Shown here: positions 9,195 to 16,699 of the stretch, one piece after another
Layout of the letters: every line of letters starts with the position of its first letter
Position numbering within the stretch: position 1 is the first letter of the stretch
Assembly: GCA_023663465.1 (NCBI GenBank)
Contig: JAMPHJ010000010.1
Span: forward strand, 1-43,691
DNA from: Muribaculaceae bacterium
Lineage (GTDB): Bacteria; Bacillota; Clostridia; Lachnospirales; Lachnospiraceae
Length of the DNA stretch: 43,691 nt
Reading direction: 5' to 3'
Program-made: the position numbers and the translations under genes
Notes under the pieces: model-generated
The model's input: only the letters and a program-made list of their open reading frames with translations
What the model was told of the DNA's origin: nothing
Database searches by the model: none

Positions 9195-10205
9195 TTAATC
9201 TTGTACAGTAATCTTTTCCTTGATTTTCTCATTGATTTTCTGTTCTTTAAATGTTACGCACTGTAAAATAGAATTTTTAATTTCGACTGACTTAGAACTG
9301 CCATGCGTCTTAACAACAAGCCCGTTCAATCCCAGCATCGGCGCTCCGCCGTACTGCTCTAAATCAAACGCCTTCAAAGTCTGTTTGAGGGCAGGTTTTA
9401 CCAAAAGCGCGCCAATTTTGCTGCGTAGGGAAGTCATCATGCCCGCCTTGACTTTCTTAATCAACGTGCCGCCGACGCCTTCATACATTTTCAATATCAC
9501 ATTGCCGACAAACGCTTCACATACGATAACGTCCGCCATGCCGGCAGGAATGTCCCGCGCCTCAATACTCCCGATAAAATTAATATCCGGGCAGTTTTTC
9601 AGAAGCGGAAAGGTTTCCTTCACCAGCGCGTTTCCTTTTTCCTCTTCCGCACCGATATTAACAATCGCCACTTTCGGATTCTTGACGCCCATAACATTTT
9701 CCATATAGATAGAACCCATTTTGGCAAACTGCACCAGATGAGAAGGTCTGGCGTCCACGTTCGCGCCGCAGTCCACCAACAGCGCACATCCGTCTTCCGT
9801 CGGGATTAACGGCGCTAGCGGCGGCCGCTCCACCCCTTTGATACGTCCTACGATAACCTGTCCGCCCACCAGCGTCGCACCGGTGCTTCCCGCGGACACA
9901 TAAGCATCGCAGGTGCCGTCTTTGACAAGGTTCAGCGCCTTCACCAGAGAAGAATCTTTTTTCTTACGGATTGCCATGACCGGCGGTTCCGCCATCTCGA
10001 TGACTTCACTCGCAGGAACAATGACAAGCTGCTCTTCAGGATATGTGTATCCGGCAAGCTCCTTTTTTAATGTCTCTTCCTGCCCTGTCAGATAAATCCT
10101 TACTTTCTGGCTTTCATGGATGGCTTCTATGGCGCCTTTCACGATTTCACCCGGCGCGTTGTCGCCGCCCATTGCATCTACTGCCACATTTACATATTCT
10201 TTCAT
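9195..10205 (-). CDS. plsX: Phosphate acyltransferase PlsX
   Basis: 336 residues from the ATG at 10205 (MKEYVNVAVDAMGGDNAPGEIVKGA). The frame is open to an ATG at 10238, but family proteins start just before the DAMGGDNAP motif. The nearest purine-rich site (GGAAGGGA) is about 13 bases upstream, a long spacing, so the start is moderately certain. PlsX transfers acyl groups from acyl-ACP to phosphate, making acyl-phosphate for glycerol-3-phosphate acylation by PlsY. Family motifs include SAGSTGA and VDCGANVD. A TTGATT-17-TATATT promoter lies at 10256-10284. No recognisable FapR box was found. Confidence 0.95.
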   Translation of the reverse strand: MKEYVNVAVDAMGGDNAPGEIVKGAIEAIHESQKVRIYLTGQEETLKKELAGYTYPEEQLVIVPASEVIEMAEPPVMAIRKKKDSSLVKALNLVKDGTCDAYVSAGSTGATLVGGQVIVGRIKGVERPPLAPLIPTEDGCALLVDCGANVDARPSHLVQFAKMGSIYMENVMGVKNPKVAIVNIGAEEEKGNALVKETFPLLKNCPDINFIGSIEARDIPAGMADVIVCEAFVGNVILKMYEGVGGTLIKKVKAGMMTSLRSKIGALLVKPALKQTLKAFDLEQYGGAPMLGLNGLVVKTHGSSKSVEIKNSILQCVTFKEQKINEKIKEKITVQD

Positions 10206-10255
10206 GCTGATAACCGTATCCCTTCCGCATTCTGTCATTTTACATGTCTTATACT

Positions 10256-10284
10256 AATATACTAGACCATAGTTGAAAAATCAA
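10256..10284 (-). promoter_or_regulatory. Promoter of plsX-acpP
   Basis: Minus strand: -35 TTGATT (10279-10284), 17-bp spacer, -10 TATATT (10256-10261). It lies about 50 bp upstream of the chosen plsX start and downstream of the long palindrome, so plsX-acpP can be transcribed independently of rpmF. Confidence 0.7.
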
Positions 10285-10325
10285 GTTGAAAGCCAAAAAA
10301 AGCACGGAAAGCAATTTTTAGTGAT

Positions 10326-10498
10326 TTGCAGTCGGTTCAGGCAGGGCAGGTAGAAATCCCTTGTCAGCACGCTTTCGCTCCGTGAAAAATCGCAACGGTA
10401 CTAAGTTCAAAAGCCGCAAAGCGTCTTTTTCACTAAGTACCGGCGTTTTTCAAGGACCTTCGCGGGATTTCCACCTGCTCTGCCTGAACCAACTGCAA
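10326..10498. repeat. Long imperfect palindrome between rpmF and plsX
   Basis: Outer arms of 35 bp (10326-10360 and 10464-10498) match as inverted repeats at 32 of 35 positions. Nested inside, 10382-10406 (GTGAAAAATCGCAACGGTAC...) roughly mirrors 10432-10451 (ACTAAGTACCGGCGTTTTTC). On the minus strand, the direction of the flanking genes, two of the three outer mismatches become G-U pairs, which would suit a folded RNA. No open reading frame of note is inside. It could be a miniature palindromic repeat element or a structured RNA or leader. Confidence 0.65.
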
Positions 10499-10501
10499 CA
10501 C

Positions 10502-10534
10502 AAAATACCGGGAATACAGTACCCCCGGTATTTC
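10502..10534 (-). terminator. Hairpin terminator after rpmF
   Basis: Minus-strand stem AAATACCGGG / CCCGGTATTT with an 11-base loop, then TTTTGTG. The T tract is short, so termination may be partial. It starts about 24 bases after the rpmF stop. Confidence 0.65.
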
Positions 10535-10557
10535 AAATGCCTATTCATTTTCCATGC

Positions 10558-10737
10558 TTACTCAACAGCAATGATTTCCTTTTTGTTATAGGTTCCACAT
10601 TTCTTACAAACTCTGTGGGGCACCATCAATGCGCCGCATTTACTGCATTTTACTAATGTAGGAGCAGTCATTTTCCAGTTTGCTCTTCTCTTATCTCTTC
10701 TCCCTTTGGAAGATTTGTTCTTAGGACAGATAGACAT
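10558..10737 (-). CDS. rpmF: 50S ribosomal protein L32
   Basis: 59 residues, beginning MSICPKNKSSKGRRDKRRAN. The basic N-terminus binds rRNA, and four cysteines (C31, C34, C44, C47, as CSKCG and CKKCG) form a zinc ribbon, so this is the zinc-binding form of L32. It lies 2 bp downstream of the DUF177 gene, the usual partner, and shares its promoter at 11306-11334. The ATG follows the AGGAGG-type site that overlaps the DUF177 stop. A hairpin terminator follows. Confidence 0.96.
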   Translation of the reverse strand: MSICPKNKSSKGRRDKRRANWKMTAPTLVKCSKCGALMVPHRVCKKCGTYNKKEIIAVE

Positions 10738-10739
10738 TG

Positions 10740-11279
10740 TTACACCTCCTTATTCGCGTTGAAGATATCTTTTATCACTGCCATACGGGGGTCGGGAACA
10801 AATGTATCGCATGTGCAGCTCCCTGTATTTAAGTCCTTGCCGCATTGGAAACAGATTCCTTTACAATCCGGCTTGCACAGTACCTTCCGAGGCCAGTTGA
10901 TTATGATTTCACTGTTCAGTAAGCCGTCTACGCTCAACTGATATCCTTCCATGAAAGCCTGTTCTTCATCCGCTATATCCGCTTCGTCCGGCGTTTCAAA
11001 AACCGCGTCCGGCGCATATATTTCCCTGCTAAAACAAAGGGATAGCTTTTCTTTTACAGGTTTCAGACATCTATCGCAGTTCATGGCAAACGTAAACTCC
11101 GCCTGCCCTTCCAGCTCCGCTTTCTTCTTACCAATCCTGGTAAAAGTAAGAGATACGGGCGATTTTTCAAGAACCTGAAACGTTTCCCCGCCGATAAAAA
11201 CTTCCTGTATATCTGTCTCTACCTGCATCGTAAGCATCTCATCCCCGGATGTTAAGATATCGGTTAAATTTATGAACAT
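10740..11279 (-). CDS. DUF177 / YceD family protein
   Basis: 179 residues. Family members are encoded next to rpmF across bacteria and are implicated in rRNA or ribosome-linked functions (the plant relative is needed for 23S rRNA accumulation). Visible features: CDRCLKPV at about residues 74-81 and a late cysteine cluster CKPDCKGICFQCGKDLNTGSCTCD that could bind metal. The start ATG follows ATAGGAG at 6 bases. It is the first gene after a perfect consensus promoter and runs into rpmF with a 2-bp gap. Confidence 0.92.
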   Translation of the reverse strand: MFINLTDILTSGDEMLTMQVETDIQEVFIGGETFQVLEKSPVSLTFTRIGKKKAELEGQAEFTFAMNCDRCLKPVKEKLSLCFSREIYAPDAVFETPDEADIADEEQAFMEGYQLSVDGLLNSEIIINWPRKVLCKPDCKGICFQCGKDLNTGSCTCDTFVPDPRMAVIKDIFNANKEV

Positions 11280-11305
11280 AGTTGACTCCTATCCACACTC
11301 AAACT

Positions 11306-11334
11306 ATTATACATAGGGAGTCTGGGTTTGTCAA
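11306..11334 (-). promoter_or_regulatory. Consensus promoter of DUF177-rpmF
   Basis: Minus strand: -35 TTGACA (11329-11334), exactly 17 bp, -10 TATAAT (11306-11311). All twelve hexamer positions match consensus, the strongest-looking promoter in the window, which fits a ribosomal protein operon. Confidence 0.93.
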
Positions 11335-11375
11335 CCATAAATTTCCTTGCAAAATTAGTCGTCTTTTTCCAACAT

Positions 11376-11816
11376 TCAACCCAGAAATTCCCCTTTCCTA
11401 TCCTGATAGCGCTTCAGCCGCTCGTTCAACACCTGTGATATCTTCTTATCCCGGTGCCAGACTGCCCAGGATACCGCTGCAAAAATAACCGCAATACTGA
11501 TAAACAAAAATCCCGACTGCTTCCAGTTTCTAACATCAAACCAGTCAAACAGGACTGCGCAGCCAAATACCACCACATTGATATAGAGATAGTGCAGCCC
11601 CCGGCGCAGGATAATCTGTTTTTTTGATATCTTGCGGTTCGGATATAGCAGATTTCCCCATACACAGATAAAAGCTGTCCCCAGAATCTGCCATAACAGG
11701 GCGATTGATAAGGAATCATCTCTATAAAAAACCGTAATAAATAAGGCGCAGGCAAATAAAACGCCTGTCACAACATAGGCAAAGGTATTCATCATCTCTT
11801 TTATTTTCTCTAACAT
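11376..11816 (-). CDS. DUF3021 family membrane protein (partner of LytTR regulator)
   Basis: 146 residues from the ATG at 11816 (MLEKIKEMMNTFAYVV), preceded by AGAGAGG at about 12 bases. The frame extends upstream to a TTG overlapping the LytTR stop, but that N-terminus is basic and atypical. There are four likely membrane segments (about residues 12-30, 38-55, 77-95, 105-122) and a basic C-terminal tail. DUF3021 genes are commonly found directly after LytTR genes. In related LytTR regulatory systems (HdrRM, BrsRM of streptococci) a membrane protein antagonises the regulator; that function is inferred here. It is last in the ATPase-permease-LytTR-DUF3021 operon. Confidence 0.85.
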   Translation of the reverse strand: MLEKIKEMMNTFAYVVTGVLFACALFITVFYRDDSLSIALLWQILGTAFICVWGNLLYPNRKISKKQIILRRGLHYLYINVVVFGCAVLFDWFDVRNWKQSGFLFISIAVIFAAVSWAVWHRDKKISQVLNERLKRYQDRKGEFLG

Positions 11817-11892
11817 ATGTCTGATTACACCTCTCTTTATCCATATCATCTTTATCTTATCAGAGCGCTTACATCTTATCGTAATCCGCCTT

Positions 11893-12330
11893 CTAAATGC
11901 CAAGCTTATTTTTCAATATCGGCACATACTGCCTCGATATGACGACTCTTTCCCCGTTTTTCATCAATGCCTCAAATTTCCCATTGAACGCCGGATAGAA
12001 ATTCTGTACTTTTGCCAGATTCAGAATGACGGACTTAGACGCCCTGAAAAAGTCCGTTCCCTCAAACCGCCTTTCCAGTTCGTACAATTTCAACCTGATT
12101 TCGTATACGTTTTCTTTTGTATAGAGAAAAACTTTATTGTCTACCGCTTCAAAGTAATAGACTTCACCGGGTTCTACCTGTAAAATCTTATCACCCTTTT
12201 TCACCGTCAGCTTTTCCCTTTTGACCTTAAATCCATTGACCAGCTGCAGGAGCGACTCATCCATTTCCCTGCACCGGATGATAATCGCTTCCTCGTCGTC
12301 TGGTCCGATATCTTCTATAATAATTTTCAT
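11893..12330 (-). CDS. LytTR-family DNA-binding regulator
   Basis: 145 residues. The first ~45 residues (MKIIIEDIGPDDEEAIIIRC...) form a short N-terminal part with no receiver domain. The LytTR DNA-binding domain covers about 48-145: ILQVEPGEVYYFEAVDNKVFLYT, YELERRFEGTDFFRASKSVILNLAKV and the closing RVVISRQYVPILKNKLG. Stand-alone LytTR proteins of this type are usually controlled by a membrane partner rather than phosphorylation. The start follows GAGGGAG at 5-8 bases. The gene is embedded in the transporter operon, and two 9-bp direct repeats upstream of the operon promoter are a candidate target, which would make it autoregulatory. Confidence 0.93.
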   Translation of the reverse strand: MKIIIEDIGPDDEEAIIIRCREMDESLLQLVNGFKVKREKLTVKKGDKILQVEPGEVYYFEAVDNKVFLYTKENVYEIRLKLYELERRFEGTDFFRASKSVILNLAKVQNFYPAFNGKFEALMKNGERVVISRQYVPILKNKLGI

Positions 12331-12415
12331 GCCACTCCCTCATGTCAGAATCATCTGCTGCAATGACATCGCAGGAAATCTCAGATTCCCAATCTGTGTC
12401 CAGTATACCAGTCTT

Positions 12416-13330
12416 TTATCTGTCGTGCATCTCTTTTTTCTTACTGATTAAGACTGCTGCGGCAATCACCAGGATACTAAGCAGGACAAGATACGCAAAC
12501 TGCATCTGTAAAGAGACCATTTTTCCATCAAACGTAATAGTAATGCCCATATTTTCCTGAAATGCGGTAATGACTTCTTCCGGCATATCCGCAAAAGTTT
12601 CCTTCACTGCCTCTTCCACGCAGACGACGCGCATCATTGCTGCGCCGTGCAGCACGGGAAGGCATTTTAAGATATCCACAACTTTTTCGGGAAGCATCGC
12701 CATCGGCAGATAAATGCCGCCCACAAATCCCACCAGCGTGCCAATGACTGTCAGCAGACCACTCCAGGAACTTTCGCTATGGACAAAAAGAGCAACAAAA
12801 TAAGCAATTGCCGCGTAAACAAAAGTATTTAAGAAAATCATTCCCGTCAGTTGAAACCATGCCGTTACCGAAAGCAGTTTCGCGCCGGTTATTGCCATAT
12901 ATCCCTGCGCCACAGCCAGGGTAAACAGACACATCATGACGCCGATAACCCATGCAGATAAAATATAGCCCAGCGCAATCTGCCCGCGTCTGATAGGTGC
13001 AATGTAAAAGCTAAAAAGCCGGTTTTGCGCATCATCCTTTATCATGTTTCCCATGACCGTCATCGTTACGGTCACGGAGTTGACAATTAGTATCCCCGCC
13101 AGCGTCCACATCTGTACAAGGTATTCTGCATTTTCTTTATCCTCTTCCAAGTTTCTGACACCGCCCCATTGCTGCAAAACTTCTAAGATGTTTTCGCTGT
13201 TCATATTGCCCAGAAACAATACCATCAGTCCCAGCACAATCAGCATCGATAAAATGGAAAAAAAGACCGCGCCTTTATCCCTCATAAAAATTAAAAAATT
13301 CCTCCAAAACAGTTTGCCTACGACTCTCAT
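12416..13330 (-). CDS. ABC-2 type transporter permease
   Basis: 304 residues from the ATG at 13330, which has GGAGG 6 bases upstream; a GTG two codons earlier overlaps that site. One N-terminal membrane segment (SILSMLIVLGLMVLFLG) is followed by a ~60-residue outer loop and a block of five membrane segments from about residue 90 to 230, then an outer loop and a final segment near the C-terminus, which is basic. This is the ABC-2 exporter topology. It pairs with the ATPase encoded upstream. The substrate is unknown; such pairs export drugs, lipids or peptides. Confidence 0.9.
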   Translation of the reverse strand: MRVVGKLFWRNFLIFMRDKGAVFFSILSMLIVLGLMVLFLGNMNSENILEVLQQWGGVRNLEEDKENAEYLVQMWTLAGILIVNSVTVTMTVMGNMIKDDAQNRLFSFYIAPIRRGQIALGYILSAWVIGVMMCLFTLAVAQGYMAITGAKLLSVTAWFQLTGMIFLNTFVYAAIAYFVALFVHSESSWSGLLTVIGTLVGFVGGIYLPMAMLPEKVVDILKCLPVLHGAAMMRVVCVEEAVKETFADMPEEVITAFQENMGITITFDGKMVSLQMQFAYLVLLSILVIAAAVLISKKKEMHDR

Positions 13331-13365
13331 TTTCACCCTCCGATTTACATTTCATGTTTTCCATT

Positions 13366-13454
13366 ACATTCTATTACGTCTCTTTCCACGTTTTCTCACC
13401 ATATTCTATTACGCCTCTTTCCACGTTTCCTCGCCATATTCTATTGCGCTTCTT
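13366..13454. repeat. 35-bp tandem repeat (2.5 copies) over the ATPase gene stop
   Basis: Unit 1 is 13366-13400, unit 2 is 13401-13435, and a partial third copy covers 13436-13454. Units share ATTCTATTACG..CTCTTTCCACGTTT..TC. The partial copy contains the last codons and stop of the ABC ATPase gene, so the spacer before the permease appears to have grown by duplication of the gene end. Confidence 0.85.
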
Positions 13455-14376
13455 CTAAGGCTTTCCCCGTCACATTCAAAAAAACATCATCCATAGAACC
13501 CTTTACCAGCTCGAATCCACCAAGCAACGTGTGAATACGCTGTATCATTGGCAGCGCTGAGAGACTTTCTTTTACTTCAATCACTGCACAGTCTTCTTTC
13601 CGGTAAAAAGGAATTTTCTCTTTTTCCAATGCAGCCCAAAATTCCTCTTCCCTCTTGTCCGCCGGAAGCAGCGTAAGTTTATCATTCGCATATTTTTCTT
13701 TTAGGGAATAAGGCGTCCCCTGTTCCTTGATATGCCCGCTATCCAGAATCGCAATCTGGGACGCTTTGGCTGCCTCTTCCATATAATGCGTCGTCAGAAA
13801 CACCGTCATGCCCGTATCTTTTTGCAGTTTTTCCACGCTCTGCCAGACATTCTTCCTCGTCGCCGGGTCAAGCCCGGTCGTCGGCTCGTCTAGAAACAGG
13901 ATTTCCGGCGTATTGACAAGCGCTCTTGCAATCTCGCAGCGTCTCTTCTGTCCGCCGGATAATTTTGCAAAACGCCTCCCATACACTTCGCCCAAATCCA
14001 GGATTTCACACACATCCAGAATTTTCTCTTTCAGTCTTCCCCTGTTCGTTTCATAAAGCGCGCCTCTGACAAAAAGATTTTCCTTCACGCTCAGTCTTTC
14101 ATCCAGACAGTTGTTCTGATAGACCACCCCGATTTTCCTTCTGATTTTTTCATCCTCTTTGCCTAAACGACAGCCGCAGATAGTAACCTCCCCCTGCGTC
14201 GGCGTCAAAAGGGTGCACAGCATGTTGATGGTCGTTGACTTTCCTGCGCCGTTGACGCCCAGAAAACCAAACAGTTCACCCTTTTTTATCTGAAAACTAA
14301 TATCATCCACCGCTTTTACTTCTTTAAAATATTTCATAAGATGCGATACTTGTATTATTGTTTCCGTAGTTTCCAT
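13441..14376 (-). CDS. ABC transporter ATP-binding protein (DrrA/CcmA-like)
   Basis: 311 residues. The nucleotide-binding domain has Walker A GVNGAGKST (about residue 40), Q-loop VVYQNN, signature LSGGQKRR, Walker B EILFLDEPTTGLDP and switch histidine TTHYMEEA. The C-terminal ~80 residues form the accessory domain typical of ABC-2 exporters (DRRA-type). It powers the permease encoded next. The start ATG follows GGAGGAC at 6 bases. It is the first gene of the operon, about 57 bp downstream of its promoter. Its 3' end is the partial copy of a 35-bp tandem repeat. Confidence 0.95.
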   Translation of the reverse strand: METTETIIQVSHLMKYFKEVKAVDDISFQIKKGELFGFLGVNGAGKSTTINMLCTLLTPTQGEVTICGCRLGKEDEKIRRKIGVVYQNNCLDERLSVKENLFVRGALYETNRGRLKEKILDVCEILDLGEVYGRRFAKLSGGQKRRCEIARALVNTPEILFLDEPTTGLDPATRKNVWQSVEKLQKDTGMTVFLTTHYMEEAAKASQIAILDSGHIKEQGTPYSLKEKYANDKLTLLPADKREEEFWAALEKEKIPFYRKEDCAVIEVKESLSALPMIQRIHTLLGGFELVKGSMDDVFLNVTGKALEEAQ

Positions 14377-14432
14377 AACAGTCCTCCTCTCTTTCTGACC
14401 CGTGAACCGGACCTTGCCCTTCTTTTTTGTCT

Positions 14433-14461
14433 ATCATAAAGATTCCGTTTCTTTATGACAA
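14433..14461 (-). promoter_or_regulatory. Promoter of the ABC-LytTR-DUF3021 operon
   Basis: Minus strand: -35 TTGTCA (14456-14461), 17 bp, -10 TATGAT (14433-14438). Five of six bases match in each hexamer. The start codon of the ATPase lies about 57 bp downstream of the -10. Confidence 0.88.
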
Positions 14462-14475
14462 TAAAAAAAAGGCAG

Positions 14476-14505
14476 CTTACCTCTGACACATGGTAAGTTA
14501 CCTGT
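14476..14505 (-). promoter_or_regulatory. Putative LytTR operator: two 9-bp direct repeats, 12-bp spacer
   Basis: Minus strand: ACAGGTAAC (14497-14505), 12 bp, AGAGGTAAG (14476-14484), a repeat pitch of 21 bp ending 14 bp upstream of the -35. This matches the known geometry of LytTR sites: two 9-bp direct repeats about two helical turns apart, just upstream of the -35. The dyad TCTGACA...TGTCAGA overlaps them. Binding by the LytTR protein of this operon is inferred. Confidence 0.65.
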
Positions 14506-14592
14506 CAGAAGGGTAAGATGCATAGGCTATTTGGGGCTATGCTTCTTTGCCGTTTTGGTTTCTGTTGTATGAGGTCTTAACATTTTCCCTGC

Positions 14593-14669
14593 CATTACCG
14601 GCAAAAACAGCTTATTTTTTTGAAATATACTATTATTTTTTTGCCGATAATGTGATATACTATTACCGG
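14593..14669. promoter_or_regulatory. Inverted repeat and third half-site in the Fic promoter
   Basis: CATTACCGGCAAAA (14593-14606) and TTTTGCCGATAATG (14639-14652) are inverted repeats with one mismatch. A third element ATTACCGG lies at 14662-14669. The right arm sits between the -35 and -10 and the third covers the likely transcription start, as expected for a repressor site. Confidence 0.6.
14633..14661 (+). promoter_or_regulatory. Extended -10 promoter of the Fic gene
   Basis: TGATATACT gives an extended -10 (hexamer TATACT, 14656-14661). A weak -35 TTATTT lies 17 bp upstream (14633-14638). The -10 is 17 bp before the start codon. Confidence 0.55.
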
Positions 14670-14678
14670 AGGCGAAAA

Positions 14679-15569
14679 ATGAATTATTTATCTGTTACCG
14701 AAACTGCCAAAAAATGGAAAATATCCGAAAGAAGCGTCAGAAACTACTGCGCCACGGGAAGGGTTGATGGAGCGTTTCTTATGGGAAAAACCTGGAGCAT
14801 TCCCGAAAGTGCAATTAAACCTGAGAGAAAAAACGCTAATAACAACTTTTCCGAAACCCTGCTTGAAATTCTTGCCGAGGAAAAGAAACTTCAGCGCAAG
14901 GGCGGTATTTATCATAAAATCCAAGTGGACATGACTTATAACTCCAACCACATTGAGGGCAGCAGACTTACCCACGACCAGACGCGCTATATTTATGAAA
15001 CCAACACAATTGAATTGGAAAATGACACCGTAAATGTAGACGACATTATAGAAACCGTAAACCATTTTAGATGTATTGATATTGTAATAGAAAACGCCGG
15101 AAAAAGGCTGTCCGAAAAGCTGATAAAAAAGCTGCACCAAACTCTGAAAAGTGGTACAACAGCCATCCGCAAAGATTGGTTTGCTGTTGGAAAATACAAA
15201 AAACTACCTAATGAGGTGGGCGGTATTGAGACGACAGCCCCCGAAAAGGTTGCGAATAAAATGAAAGACCTGCTTGAACGTTATAATAGTCAAAATATGC
15301 ACACCTTGGAAGATATAATAGAATTTCACTATGAATTTGAACGCATACACCCTTTTCAGGACGGAAACGGGCGTATAGGCAGACTTATCATGTTCAAGGA
15401 ATGTCTGAAAAACAATATTGTACCATTTATACTAAGTGAGGACTTAAAACTGTTCTATTATCGAGGCTTAAAGGAATGGCATAGAGACAGAATGTATCTT
15501 ACTGATACAATCCTTACCGCACAAGACAGATTTAAAGCGTATCTTGACTATTTCAAGATAAAATACTGA
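14679..15569 (+). CDS. Fic domain protein with N-terminal HTH
   Basis: 296 residues from the ATG at 14679, 7 bases after GGAGG; the frame is open further upstream but without an RBS. Residues ~1-50 (YLSVTETAKKWKISERSVRNYCATG) resemble an excisionase/MerR-like helix-turn-helix. The Fic core has the complete motif HPFQDGNGRIGR with catalytic H224. Family knowledge: Fic enzymes transfer AMP or related groups from nucleotides to proteins. The inhibitory motif (S/T)xxxE(G/N) occurs as SNHIEG (S89-G94) before the core, so it should be a self-inhibited class II Fic that needs no separate antitoxin. It is on the plus strand between minus-strand operons, with an inverted repeat in its promoter that its own HTH could bind (inference). 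Confidence 0.92.
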   Translation: MNYLSVTETAKKWKISERSVRNYCATGRVDGAFLMGKTWSIPESAIKPERKNANNNFSETLLEILAEEKKLQRKGGIYHKIQVDMTYNSNHIEGSRLTHDQTRYIYETNTIELENDTVNVDDIIETVNHFRCIDIVIENAGKRLSEKLIKKLHQTLKSGTTAIRKDWFAVGKYKKLPNEVGGIETTAPEKVANKMKDLLERYNSQNMHTLEDIIEFHYEFERIHPFQDGNGRIGRLIMFKECLKNNIVPFILSEDLKLFYYRGLKEWHRDRMYLTDTILTAQDRFKAYLDYFKIKY

Positions 15570-15609
15570 CTGTTCGCTGCGTAACCAGCAGGTTTTCTTC
15601 ACTCAGCTA

Positions 15610-15638
15610 TAGATTTATCTCTGTATACATGATATAAT
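15610..15638 (+). promoter_or_regulatory. Extended -10 promoter of the 336-residue unknown gene
   Basis: TGATATAAT is an extended -10 with consensus TATAAT (15633-15638). A weak TAGATT (15610-15615) lies 17 bp upstream. The gene start is 28 bp downstream. Confidence 0.55.
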
Positions 15639-15666
15639 TGTCCCATTGAATCTGGGAGGTGCAGAC

Positions 15667-16677
15667 ATGAATTTTTCAATTTTAGCAGACTGCCATGCAA
15701 AATGGCAGGATATCCTCGTAATCGGGAAAACGATAGAACGGGACGCGCAAAAATACCATATTGTCGGCATGACCTTATCCGATAAGGCAGAACTGTACAT
15801 CATCGAACCATATGATAAGCAAGAACCCATAAAAAGAAAAGGTATCTGCAACAATAGACGGATATTAAAAGAACATGAAGGAAGAAACTGCTGCTATTTG
15901 CATTGCAGCGAATTTTATCTTGGCAGTGAAAGGCTGCAGACACAAGGCGGCACGAGCGGTTCCTTGGAATACTCCATTGAGGATTATAGGACAATACAGC
16001 TATTCCTTGACATGATGAGCGCCGGATGGATAGTTCCAGAATGGCTGAAAGATACCGATTGGACTGACCTGCAGTTGGTGACGCTGCATATTTCCAATAT
16101 GGAAAAACTACCCGACTATTCGCCAGATATGCCCATAACCATAACACACACACCCGATTCCACTCAGCATATACTCGAAAAGACTATTACTTTGAATGTG
16201 GGGAAAAGCCGCTCATTTTCTTTTACGGATGATTACGGGGACAATGTGCAATGCCACATCAATAATGTAACGCTAATTGATATGTGGAAAGATACAGAGG
16301 AAGAATTTAAGAATCCCAAACTGTCAGAAAAATTTTCCCCTAAACAGTTAGAGCAGGCAAGAAAGCAAATGTATGACACACTAAAGCAGTGCTGCCCGGA
16401 AGGAATGTGCTATATCGGTATAGAATATGAATGCAGTAAAAACTATGACCTGATATTCCATTCCAAGCAGCATTTAAAATCCCGTCCAGAAACACGTCAA
16501 GGAAGTACCTATCTTCTTATGATGCACTTAAAGCCCGATCAGGAAACAGGGACGCATGGTCTTCCGTTGAAAGGCTGTGTGATACAGACGCCAGTTTCAC
16601 CGAACACCACAGCAATCCCTGCGGAACTGTTTTTGTATTATGAAAGGGTGGCTGAATGGACTGAAACGATTTCTTAA
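15667..16677 (+). CDS. Uncharacterised protein (336 residues)
   Basis: The start is the ATG at 15667, 6 bases after GGGAGGT; the frame is open 21 bases further upstream. It begins MNFSILADCHAKWQDILVIGKT. I recognise no domain. No signal peptide or membrane segment is visible, so it should be cytosolic. It is rich in charged and aromatic residues and has several cysteines (GICNN, EGRNCCYLHC, QCCPEGMCYIG). The first ~110 residues look like beta strands with a target-binding feel, and a helical segment (KFSPKQLEQARKQMYDTLKQCC) precedes the last third. It follows the Fic gene by 97 bp with its own promoter and ends just before convergent ackA. Whether it works with Fic is unknown. Confidence 0.75.
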   Translation: MNFSILADCHAKWQDILVIGKTIERDAQKYHIVGMTLSDKAELYIIEPYDKQEPIKRKGICNNRRILKEHEGRNCCYLHCSEFYLGSERLQTQGGTSGSLEYSIEDYRTIQLFLDMMSAGWIVPEWLKDTDWTDLQLVTLHISNMEKLPDYSPDMPITITHTPDSTQHILEKTITLNVGKSRSFSFTDDYGDNVQCHINNVTLIDMWKDTEEEFKNPKLSEKFSPKQLEQARKQMYDTLKQCCPEGMCYIGIEYECSKNYDLIFHSKQHLKSRPETRQGSTYLLMMHLKPDQETGTHGLPLKGCVIQTPVSPNTTAIPAELFLYYERVAEWTETIS

Positions 16678-16699
16678 AGAAATCAAACAGTCTGCTGCT

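Noticed and set aside
10239-10325. FapR operator before plsX
   Set aside because: TAGTATATTAG near the -10 only loosely resembles the FapR palindrome, and no paired half-site was found.
16668-16684. Palindrome GATTTCTT-A-AAGAAATC at the end of the 336-residue gene
   Set aside because: It is AT-rich and short, includes the stop codon and is not followed by a T run on either strand, so it is not a convincing terminator.
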